From: Candidatus Rokubacteria bacterium RIFCSPLOWO2_02_FULL_72_37
Lineage (GTDB): Bacteria; Methylomirabilota; Methylomirabilia; Rokubacteriales; CSP1-6
Assembly: GCA_001790315.1 (NCBI GenBank)
Contig: MGCE01000019.1
Location: 1-14,999 of the forward strand
Direction of reading: 5' to 3'
DNA length: 14,999 bases
A program made the position numbers and the translations under genes. How positions within the stretch are numbered: the stretch's first letter is position 1; every line of letters starts with the position of its first letter. Positions 1 through 5,410 of the stretch are shown piece after piece. Below the pieces are notes generated by a model. That model ran no database searches. It saw only the letters and a program-made list of their open reading frames with translations, and was not told the DNA's origin.

Positions 1-36
1 AGGCGCGGCGCGGCCGGACCGAGAGAGAGGCCGACG

Positions 37-351
37 ATGAACCAGAAGCGGCGTGTGCGCGTCGCGGCGGTGACGGAGATTGCGGTGGGCGAGGGGCGGG
101 TGGTGGAGGCCGAGGGCCTGACCCTCGCGCTCTTCAACGTGAACGGGGCGTTCTACGCGATCGACAACCGCTGCCCGCACCGCGGGGGCCCGCTCGGTGA
201 GGGCGAGCTCGCGGGCGCCGTGGTGACCTGCCCGTGGCACGCCTGGCGCTGGGACGTGACGACGGGCGCCAACGCCAACAACCCGGTCGTGCGGGTGGCC
301 TGCTACCCGGCGCGGGTGGAGGGCGGGACCGTGTTCGTGGAGCTGGGCTGA
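37..351 (+). CDS. Rieske [2Fe-2S] ferredoxin-like protein (104 aa)
   Basis: A small soluble Rieske iron-sulfur protein, probably an electron carrier. The two cluster-binding boxes are clear: CPHRGG (Cys46, His48) and CPWHAW (Cys65, His68), giving the two-Cys/two-His ligand set of a Rieske centre. The protein is about the length of stand-alone Rieske ferredoxins of ring-hydroxylating dioxygenases and of NirD-type nitrite reductase small subunits. It has no signal peptide or membrane anchor, so it is expected in the cytoplasm. The ATG at 37 is preceded by a purine-rich GAGAGAGAGG stretch that can serve as ribosome-binding site. No oxygenase or reductase gene lies beside it in this window; the upstream partner, if any, is off the left edge. 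The fold assignment is firm, but the redox partner and pathway are unknown. Confidence 0.93.
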   Translation: MNQKRRVRVAAVTEIAVGEGRVVEAEGLTLALFNVNGAFYAIDNRCPHRGGPLGEGELAGAVVTCPWHAWRWDVTTGANANNPVVRVACYPARVEGGTVFVELG

Positions 352-432
352 GCCCGGGCGGGAACGCCGGGGCCGGGTCGACGGTTACTGAGTCGACGCA
401 GTTCCACTCCAACCCCACGGGAGGTCACCCTG

Positions 433-678
433 ATGGCTCGGTTCATCCTTGCGTCCGCTCTCGCCTCGGTAGCGCTGCTCTCGGCCGGTCCGGCGCTCGC
501 CTCTCAGTGCCCGAAGCTGATCAACCAGATCAACGCGGCCGCGGGCAATCGGTTCGACGCCGCGGCGGCCGAGGCTCGCGGCAAAGCCGCCGAGGCCGAG
601 CAGCTCCACAAGGCCGGCAAGCACGCCGACTCGGAGAAGCTCGCGAAGGAAGGGCTCGCGAAGATCGGCGTCAAGTAG
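433..678 (+). CDS. Small secreted/periplasmic helical protein (81 aa)
   Basis: A short exported protein of unknown function. Residues 1-23 form a typical signal peptide: a basic start (MAR), a hydrophobic core, and an AxA-type site (ALA) after which signal peptidase I would cut. There is a single cysteine (Cys26) just after the predicted cleavage point, but the residues before it (ASQ) do not make a lipobox, so it is probably not a lipoprotein. The mature part of about 58 residues is rich in Ala, Lys and Glu and looks helical. The segment LHKAGKHADSEKLAKEGL resembles, from memory, short unnamed periplasmic proteins of Proteobacteria with an N-terminal CPK and an LHKAGKHAES-like motif. A strong GGGAGGT ribosome-binding site sits 7 bases before the ATG. 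No function is proposed. Confidence 0.8.
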   Translation: MARFILASALASVALLSAGPALASQCPKLINQINAAAGNRFDAAAAEARGKAAEAEQLHKAGKHADSEKLAKEGLAKIGVK

Positions 679-696
679 GCGTACCGCCCGCGACCA

Positions 697-727
697 CGCC
701 CGGCGCGCGCCCGCGGCGCGCCGGGCG
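697..727. terminator. Strong GC hairpin, possible terminator
   Basis: A perfect 12-bp inverted repeat (697-708 with 716-727, 7-base loop) made entirely of G and C lies 18 bases after the stop of the small secreted protein and just before the promoter-like sequence at 731. Its position fits a transcription stop between two units. No T-run follows it on either strand, so it is not a classic intrinsic terminator. It may act as a weak or factor-assisted terminator, or as an mRNA 3'-end stabiliser. Confidence 0.5.
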
Positions 728-730
728 CGC

Positions 731-760
731 TTGACACTCTCCCGGTCCGTTGCCTAGCAT
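731..760 (+). promoter_or_regulatory. Sigma70-like promoter over the zinc-ribbon gene start
   Basis: TTGACA (731-736, perfect -35 consensus) is followed after 18 bases by TAGCAT (755-760, four of six -10 positions including the first T, the A and the last T). Transcription would begin near 767-768. That lies after the ATG at 759 and almost exactly on an in-frame GTG at 768-770, so the first mRNA base may be the start codon itself. There is no ribosome-binding site before either codon, which is consistent with leaderless translation. It would drive the zinc-ribbon, bactofilin and TPR genes. Confidence 0.5.
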
Positions 761-968
761 GGGCGGTGTGGAGGCCCTGGAGGCCGTCCTCTCCGTCCCA
801 CCTCTGGTGGCCGGCGTGGTCCTCGCGACAGGGCTTGGTCTTTTTCTCGGCTGGCGGACGTACCAGCAGTGTCCTCACTGCGGTCGGCTCGTCCGTCGGG
901 TCACCCAGGGCTGGCGCCGCTGCCGTTCGTGCGGCCGGCAATATCAACGAGGGCTCCACCTGCGATGA
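759..968 (+). CDS. Membrane-anchored zinc-ribbon protein (69 aa)
   Basis: A small protein with one predicted membrane helix (about residues 12-32) followed by a short zinc ribbon. The ribbon has two knuckles, CPHC (Cys38, Cys41) and CRSC (Cys55, Cys58), in a very basic tail that would face the cytoplasm. Start choice is uncertain. The ATG at 759 is used here; an in-frame TTG at 750 is possible, and a GTG at 768 would fit a leaderless transcript from the overlapping promoter. The stop overlaps the bactofilin start by 4 bases (ATGA), so the two genes are translationally coupled. I do not recognise a named family. Zinc binding is inferred from the four cysteines, and the role is unknown beyond a likely membrane function with its bactofilin and TPR neighbours. 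Confidence 0.75.
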   Translation: MGGVEALEAVLSVPPLVAGVVLATGLGLFLGWRTYQQCPHCGRLVRRVTQGWRRCRSCGRQYQRGLHLR

Positions 969-1390
969 GAGCGCTCCTGCGGCTGCTGGGACTCGCCGAC
1001 GCTGATCCGGACGGCGCCGGGGTGGGCGGGTCGTTCACGGCGCCGGACGCGGCGACGGTCATCGGGCCGAGCGTCGCGATCAAGGGCGAGCTTCAGGGAC
1101 AGGGCGCGATGACGGTGCTCGGGCGCTTCGAGGGGGACATCGTCCTCGAGGGCGAGCTCCACGTCGGGCCGGACGCGCGCATCGAGGCCAACATCAGCGC
1201 ACACAAGATCGTCGTCGCAGGCACTGTGCGGGGGAATCTCTCGGCCGACACGCGCGTGGAGATCCTCCCGAACGGCTCGCTCACCGGGACGGTCAAGAGT
1301 GGGAGCTTTGCGGCCGCCGACGGCGCGACCGTCAAGGGTGAGATCTGGGTGGAGCGGCCGGCGCCGCCGCCGGGGGTCCGGCCCGCGTGA
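965..1390 (+). CDS. Bactofilin family cytoskeletal protein (141 aa)
   Basis: A bactofilin (formerly DUF583), a bacterial protein that self-assembles into nucleotide-independent filaments and often acts as a membrane-bound scaffold for cell-wall or polarity factors. The central part, about residues 32-128, shows the repeating short-strand pattern of the beta-helix family, with regularly spaced Gly and hydrophobic residues (VIGPSVAIKGEL, VLGRFEGDI, VAGTVRGNL, LTGTVKSGS, ATVKGEIWV). The first ten residues (MRALLRLLGL) are amphipathic and could be a membrane-targeting helix like those known at bactofilin N termini. The tail is a short proline-rich segment. The ATG at 965 overlaps the upstream stop by 4 bases and has GAGGG ahead of it. 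Its own TGA overlaps the GTG of the next gene. The neighbours suggest it organises a small membrane complex. Confidence 0.92.
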   Translation: MRALLRLLGLADADPDGAGVGGSFTAPDAATVIGPSVAIKGELQGQGAMTVLGRFEGDIVLEGELHVGPDARIEANISAHKIVVAGTVRGNLSADTRVEILPNGSLTGTVKSGSFAAADGATVKGEIWVERPAPPPGVRPA

Positions 1391-2010
1391 CGCTCCCATC
1401 GCGGCGCACCCTCGCCATCGGCGGCGGCGCGATCTTCGCGCTGGCCCTGGCGCTGGCGGCCGGCTGGTTCTGGTACGCCGCCAGTCAGCGTGCGGCCGGC
1501 GCCGCGTACGCCGCGGCGATGGCGACGGCGCAACCCGCCCACGCCGCCCAGGCGACGCCCGAGGTGCGGGCCGCCGCCGCCCGCGCGCTCGAGGCGGTGC
1601 TGGCACGCCATCCCGGCGCGGAGGGCGCGGCGCTGGCCGCCCTCGAGCTCGGCAACCTCCGCTACGCGCAAGGCGACTACGAGCGGGCGCGCGCAGCCTG
1701 GGCGATCGCGGCCTCCAAGGCCGGCAGCGCCCCGACCATCCAGCTGCTCGCGCGCGCCTCGATCGGCGCGGCATGGGAAGCCGCCGGCAAGTACGCGAGC
1801 GCCGCCGACGCCTACCGTACGGCGCTCGGAACGCTGGGGCCGAAGGACTTCCTCTACGAGCAGTTGTTGATCGACCTCGCCCGGATGGAGGAGCTCTCGG
1901 GGCGCAAGGCCGAGGCTGTCGCCGCCTACCGTCGGATCCTGAAGGAGGTGCCACAGGCACGCCGAGCCGAGGACATCCGGGCCCGCCTCCTGGCGCTCGG
2001 CGCCTCCTGA
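1387..2010 (+). CDS. Membrane-anchored TPR protein (207 aa)
   Basis: A tetratricopeptide-repeat protein with an N-terminal signal-anchor helix at about residues 8-30 after a basic MTLPSRR start, so the bulk (about 35-207) should face the periplasm. The remainder is alpha-helical and Ala-rich, with TPR-like units recognisable by LGNLRYAQGDYERARAAW (residues 88-105) and further repeats around 128-148 and 160-187 (AGKYASAADAYRTAL, SGRKAEAVAAYRRIL). The layout is like that of YfgM/YbgF-type anchored TPR proteins, which bind other envelope proteins, but the repeats are generic and no specific family can be named. The start is a GTG whose bases overlap the bactofilin stop (GTGA), indicating translational coupling. 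A scaffold or adaptor partner for the bactofilin is an inference from gene order. Confidence 0.82.
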   Translation: MTLPSRRTLAIGGGAIFALALALAAGWFWYAASQRAAGAAYAAAMATAQPAHAAQATPEVRAAAARALEAVLARHPGAEGAALAALELGNLRYAQGDYERARAAWAIAASKAGSAPTIQLLARASIGAAWEAAGKYASAADAYRTALGTLGPKDFLYEQLLIDLARMEELSGRKAEAVAAYRRILKEVPQARRAEDIRARLLALGAS

Positions 2011-2067
2011 CGGTCTCCGCCGACAGCTTCCGATAAGAGGTATTATGTCAACTTGATCGCCTTCCTG
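2011..2067. other. Convergent intergenic gap with an AT-rich patch
   Basis: This 57-base gap lies between two gene ends that face each other. Bases 2030-2055 are unusually AT-rich for this window and contain TATTAT (2041-2046), a near-consensus -10 box on the plus strand. The best -35 partner is CCGACA (2020-2025), 15 bases away, which is too close for a convincing promoter. I see no hairpin with a T-run, so no clear terminator for either gene. Confidence 0.35.
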
Positions 2068-2886
2068 CTAACCGGGAATCTGCGCCTCCTCGGGCAGCTC
2101 CCCCCGGGGCTCCCACGTCGGAACCTCGAGGCCGAACCGCTGGCACAGTCCCCGCACTTCGACCGCAAATCCCGCGCGCACCTCGTCGTTGTCACGGAGC
2201 TTGAGGCGGAGCGACCGATATACGTGATTCTTCGGTGATCCAGGTCGTCCGAAGATATTCATGGTCCTGACGTACCATTTGGCGAATGTGGCCTGCGCCT
2301 CGTCCCTGGTGGCGGGGTCGGCAGCCAGCCGCTCGGCCCAGTACTCGCCATGGCGGATGTGAAACTTCTCTTCTTTGAAGATGCCTTCGATTGCGCGCGC
2401 CCACGGGCCCCACGAGCAGCCCCGCACGTCCCCGAGCTGGTGCCCGGCGCCCCGGTCCATGCAGAAGTTGAAGAAGACGAAGTCCGTCCAGGTGTCGATC
2501 GGATAGTAGAAGATGTTGACGCGCTTGTCCGTGGTGACCCGCGTCGTGCCGATGTCGGCGTCGGCGTCGACGCGCATCGTGAAGAGCTCGTCGTGGCGGC
2601 GCACGTGCGTCGCCACGTCGAAGCCGAGGTCGCCGAGCAGCCCGTACATGACAGCGGCGTGCCGCAGCTCATCCTTGACGATCTGCGCGACCACGTGCTT
2701 TTCCTCGACCGTCGGCGCCTTGGTGATCCAGGGCACGTACCCGTAGCCACCCGCCAGCTCGGAGTCGGCCTGCATGGTCATCAGGTGGATGAGGTGCTCG
2801 CGGTACGCCGGCGTCAGCTCCTCCGGCGACTCGAGACGCTCGCCCCGTTCGATCTTCGCCACCATCTCCCGGGCCAGGTCGCTCAC
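2068..2886 (-). CDS. PaaA-like di-iron protein, phenylacetate-CoA oxygenase family (272 aa)
   Basis: A ferritin-like di-iron protein of the PaaA/PaaC group, whose best-known member is the catalytic subunit of the 1,2-phenylacetyl-CoA epoxidase. The expected carboxylate/histidine ligands are all visible: Glu43 in the first helix, Glu73 and His76 in KDELRH, Asp144 in FCMDRGAG, and Glu173 and His176 in KEEKFH. Regions around WITKAPT and the C-terminal RSLRLKLRDNDEVR also align with PaaA from memory. At 272 aa it is somewhat shorter than E. coli PaaA (about 309). The GTG start at 2886 has GGAGG just upstream. No paaB, paaC, paaD or paaE is present here, so it is an orphan and its substrate is open. 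It is the last gene of the string led by miaB, 34 bases after the receiver gene. Classic phenylacetate catabolism is not supported by the context. Confidence 0.82.
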   Translation of the reverse strand: MSDLAREMVAKIERGERLESPEELTPAYREHLIHLMTMQADSELAGGYGYVPWITKAPTVEEKHVVAQIVKDELRHAAVMYGLLGDLGFDVATHVRRHDELFTMRVDADADIGTTRVTTDKRVNIFYYPIDTWTDFVFFNFCMDRGAGHQLGDVRGCSWGPWARAIEGIFKEEKFHIRHGEYWAERLAADPATRDEAQATFAKWYVRTMNIFGRPGSPKNHVYRSLRLKLRDNDEVRAGFAVEVRGLCQRFGLEVPTWEPRGELPEEAQIPG

Positions 2887-2920
2887 CGGTTCCCTCCGTA
2901 CTGCCAGGATACCCCGGGGC

Positions 2921-3523
2921 TCAAGGAGGAGTCTCGGACTCCAGCCCGTGGCGCGCGCGGAGGCGCGCGATCTCCTCGCGGATCAGCCGCTCAGCGACCA
3001 CCGGAACCATCTCGCGCGCGACCTCGCGAACGACCTGAAGAACGGCGTCGTGCAGCTCCTCACGGCACGCGCTGGCGATGGCGGCACGGAGGCACTCGGC
3101 GTCCACCGCCTGGCCCGCGGCGGGCGACGGCGGCGCGCTCGCGAGTGCCGCTGGCGCATCGAGCACCCCGCGCAAGGCCGCGAGGAGGGCCGGCTCGGTG
3201 AGCGCATCGAAGCGAAGCGTCCCGTCGGCGACGCCCTGCGGCGCCCGCTGGGAGCCGCTGGTGAGGAAGAAGGCGGGCAGTCCCCGGAACCGTGTGGCGC
3301 CCTTGAGCGTGCGCACGACGTCGACGCCTGACACGCCGCTGCCGGGCAGGTCGGGATCGATCAGGAGGAGATCGGCTCCCTGGTCGCGGAGTGTCCGCAG
3401 CACGTCGAAGCTCGAGCCGACGGCCACGACGTCGTAGCCGGAGCGGCACAGGAGCGGCTCGAGGGAGCCCCGGACGGCGACGCGCCCGTCCGCGATCAGC
3501 ACACGCGCTGACCCGGGCGTCAC
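2921..3523 (-). CDS. Degenerate response-regulator receiver protein (200 aa)
   Basis: An N-terminal CheY-like receiver domain (about residues 5-122), an Ala/Pro-rich linker (about 123-140) and a helical, charged C-terminal segment (about 140-195; VAREMVPVVAERLIREEIARL). The segment recalls the amphipathic C termini of some deltaproteobacterial receiver proteins and is not a recognisable DNA-binding or enzyme domain. The phosphoacceptor Asp56 (LLLIDPDLPG) and the switch Thr88 (FFLTSG) are present. However, the usual acidic pair is reduced to Asp12-Gly13, and the conserved Lys is replaced by Glu110 (LTEP instead of LTKP). It may therefore be a phosphorylation-independent or weakly phosphorylated pseudo-receiver. 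The GTG start is chosen because it overlaps the stop of the upstream small gene by 4 bases (GTGA). The reading frame stays open far upstream, but that stretch is a shadow of the glycosyltransferase gene. No histidine kinase gene is nearby. Confidence 0.83.
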   Translation of the reverse strand: MTPGSARVLIADGRVAVRGSLEPLLCRSGYDVVAVGSSFDVLRTLRDQGADLLLIDPDLPGSGVSGVDVVRTLKGATRFRGLPAFFLTSGSQRAPQGVADGTLRFDALTEPALLAALRGVLDAPAALASAPPSPAAGQAVDAECLRAAIASACREELHDAVLQVVREVAREMVPVVAERLIREEIARLRARHGLESETPP

Positions 3524-3762
3524 GACGCGCGGTGCGGTCCGCCGCGGCGAGGCGGCTCCGGGAACTGCTGATCCACGACACGGTGGTGGCGCAGGCGGCG
3601 CGCGCGCTCCTCCGGATCCCGGCTCGCCTCGAGCCGCCGCCCCAGGGCCGCCGCGTGGGCGAGCGCCAGCTCGAGCCGCTCTCCTGCCCGGCCGAGGGCG
3701 GCCGCGCGCTCCTTTGTGAGCTCGTTCTGGATCCGCCGGTGCGCTCGCTGCGTGCGCCTCAT
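3520..3762 (-). CDS. Small charged helical (possible coiled-coil) protein (80 aa)
   Basis: A short hypothetical protein, rich in Arg, Glu, Ala and Leu. Residues about 5-60 (from RAHRRIQNELTKERAAAL to the DPEERARRL segment) could form one long amphipathic helix or coiled coil; the last 20 residues are basic and Pro/Gly-rich. The case for a real gene is architectural. Its ATG overlaps the glycosyltransferase stop by 4 bases (ATGA), its TGA overlaps the receiver-protein GTG by 4 bases (GTGA), and GAGGGG sits 6 bases before the ATG. Without this gene there would be an unexplained gap of about 235 bases in an otherwise packed string. I recognise no family. It may be an adaptor between neighbours, but nothing in its sequence shows this. 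Confidence 0.62.
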   Translation of the reverse strand: MRRTQRAHRRIQNELTKERAAALGRAGERLELALAHAAALGRRLEASRDPEERARRLRHHRVVDQQFPEPPRRGGPHRAS

Positions 3763-4895
3763 CGAAGCCCCTCGTAGACCTCCAGGGTGCGATCGATCTG
3801 CAGACCGATGGCGAACCCGCGCACGGCGACATCGCGGGCCCGCACGCCCATCGCGCGCCGCTGCCCGGGATCGAGCAGCAACCCGATCGCGGCGTCGGCG
3901 AGGGCGGCCGCCGAGCCCTTCGTGAGGACGCCGGTCGCGCCGTCGCGCACGACTTCGTCGCAGCCCGGCGCGCTGACGGCGACCGCTGGCAAGCCGCAGG
4001 CGGCGGCTTCGGCGAGCACCAGGCCCTGCGTCTCGGTCTCCGAAGCGAAGAGAAAGAGGTCGGCAGCCTGATAGCAGGCCGGGAGAGTGTCGTGCCGCCG
4101 CGCCCCGAGAAAGTGGATCCGGTCGCCCGCCGCGAGCGCGCGCGCCACGTACCGGAGCCGTGGGGCTTCGGTGCCGTGCCCGACGACGACGAGGTGCGTG
4201 CGCGGCACCGCCGCGGTGATCCGCTCGAAGGCGTGCAGCACGCGTTCGACGCTCTTCTCCGGATCGAGGCGGCCCACGTAGAGCACGACGTGGTCGTCCG
4301 GCGTGAGCCCGAGCGCCTGGCGCGCGCGGGAGGCGTCGCCCGGACAAAAGCGCTCGAGATCGACCCCCGTCGGGACCACGGCGATCGGCGCGCGCACGCC
4401 GCCGGCGCGGAGCTCCTCGGCGACGAGGGCCGAGGGCGCGATGACGGCATCGACGCTGGCGGCGAAGCGGGTGGCCATCCGGACGGCGGCCGCCGCCACG
4501 ACCGCATGGTGTAGCGGCACGTGGTGCGCGTACTTCTCGTAGCGCGTGTGGTAGGTGAACACGATGGGGCGCCGCCGGCGGCGCGCGAAGCGCCGGGCGG
4601 CCGGCCCGAGCAGGAACGGATGATGCGCGTGGAAGACGTCCATGCCGAGATCCACGACGCGAGCCGCGGCCCGGCAGGCGTACGGGATGGCGAGGACGAA
4701 CTCGGGGTACGCCAGGGCGGGGATCGAGGGGTACCGGACCACGCGAGGCTCCGGGCCGGACGCGCCGGGGAAACGCGGGGCGAACACCCACGCGTCGTGG
4801 TCCCGGCCCTCGAGGCCGCGCCGCAGCGTTTCAACCGAAATCGCCACCCCGCCGCAGAACGGCAGGTAGTTGTTCGTGAACAGGGCGACGCGCAC
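3759..4895 (-). CDS. GT4 family glycosyltransferase (378 aa)
   Basis: A retaining GT-B fold glycosyltransferase of family 4. The N-terminal acceptor-binding half opens with VALFTNNYLPFCGGVAISV (Gly-Gly loop) and carries the FHAHHPFLLG and TYHTRYEKYAHHVP segments seen in diacylglycerol glucosyltransferase-like members. The C-terminal donor half has VLYVGRLDPEKSV and the family E-x7-E motif (Glu288 and Glu296 in ETQGLVLAEAAACG). Length is normal. It probably adds a sugar from a nucleotide-sugar donor to a lipid or envelope acceptor at the inner face of the membrane; a glycolipid product is suggested only by motif resemblance. The GTG at 4895 is preferred because it sits directly before the first beta strand, 11 bases after the upstream stop, with GGGAG ahead of it. 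Longer starts would run into the DUF151 gene. Confidence 0.88.
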   Translation of the reverse strand: MRVALFTNNYLPFCGGVAISVETLRRGLEGRDHDAWVFAPRFPGASGPEPRVVRYPSIPALAYPEFVLAIPYACRAAARVVDLGMDVFHAHHPFLLGPAARRFARRRRRPIVFTYHTRYEKYAHHVPLHHAVVAAAAVRMATRFAASVDAVIAPSALVAEELRAGGVRAPIAVVPTGVDLERFCPGDASRARQALGLTPDDHVVLYVGRLDPEKSVERVLHAFERITAAVPRTHLVVVGHGTEAPRLRYVARALAAGDRIHFLGARRHDTLPACYQAADLFLFASETETQGLVLAEAAACGLPAVAVSAPGCDEVVRDGATGVLTKGSAAALADAAIGLLLDPGQRRAMGVRARDVAVRGFAIGLQIDRTLEVYEGLR

Positions 4896-4906
4896 GCGGG
4901 CTCCCG

Positions 4907-5410
4907 TCAGGCCTTGTTGAACTTCTCGAAGTCCTCCGGCTTGATGTTCTGCAACCACTCCCGGAGCTGCTCCGGGTCATCCGCCTTCGCCGGCTCGGGC
5001 TCCTTCGCGACTTCGAGGCTCTTCGCCTTCCGCACGACCTCCTCGTCCACGTAGATCGGGGCTCCGACGCGCAACGCGAGCGCGATCGCATCGGACGGCC
5101 GCGAGTCGACCGTGTACTCCGTCTCACCGAGCTGGAGGTTGAGGACCGCGAAAAAGGTGTTCTCTCGGAGGTCCGTGACGACCACTTTCACCACGCGTGC
5201 CTCGACCGTTTCGAGGATGTTCTTGATCAGGTCGTGGGTCATCGGGCGGGGCGGCGCGACCTTCTCGAGCTCCAGGGCGATCGCGTTGGCCTCGAAGATC
5301 CCAACCCAGATCTGCAGCGAGCGGCGGTCCTCGTCGTCGCGCAGGATGATGATGGGCATGTTCGATACCGCGTCGAGCGCGAGTCCGCGCACCTTCATCT
5401 CGACAAACAT
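4907..5410 (-). CDS. Bifunctional nuclease family protein, DUF151 (167 aa)
   Basis: A member of the BFN/DUF151 family. The core is recognisable in residues 1-135: a VRGLALDAVSNMPIIILRD start, IWVGIFEANAIALELEKV, the MTHDLIKNIL helix, the ENTFFAVLNL strand and the family hallmark DSRPSDAIALALRVGAPIYV. The C-terminal 40 residues are charged and end in LREWLQNIKPEDFEKF, a tail common in bacterial members. Plant and some bacterial homologues have been reported to have DNase/RNase activity; the bacterial role is poorly defined. The ATG at 5410 overlaps the end of miaB by 16 bases and has GAGGAGG 5-6 bases upstream. miaB and DUF151 genes are neighbours in other genomes too, from memory, so a conserved functional link is plausible. 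Confidence 0.93.
   Translation of the reverse strand: MFVEMKVRGLALDAVSNMPIIILRDDEDRRSLQIWVGIFEANAIALELEKVAPPRPMTHDLIKNILETVEARVVKVVVTDLRENTFFAVLNLQLGETEYTVDSRPSDAIALALRVGAPIYVDEEVVRKAKSLEVAKEPEPAKADDPEQLREWLQNIKPEDFEKFNKA

Noticed and set aside
1..36. Possible tail of an upstream gene at the left edge
   Set aside because: Too short to judge; part of it is the ribosome-binding region of the Rieske gene.
377..398. Two GTCGACG copies 15 bases apart upstream of the small secreted protein gene, considered as an operator
   Set aside because: Only 7 bases each in GC-rich sequence, not set around a recognisable promoter; chance is a sufficient explanation.
2053..2238. A 61-codon plus-strand frame over the end of the di-iron gene
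   Set aside because: No ribosome-binding site, no recognisable domain, and it is antisense to a well-supported gene end.
2921..4834. Very long open frame (637 codons) on the minus strand spanning the glycosyltransferase and receiver genes
   Set aside because: Only its last 200 codons encode a recognisable protein. The upstream part is Arg/Ser/Pro-rich low-complexity sequence typical of an alternative frame in GC-rich DNA and is antiphase to a convincing GT4 gene.
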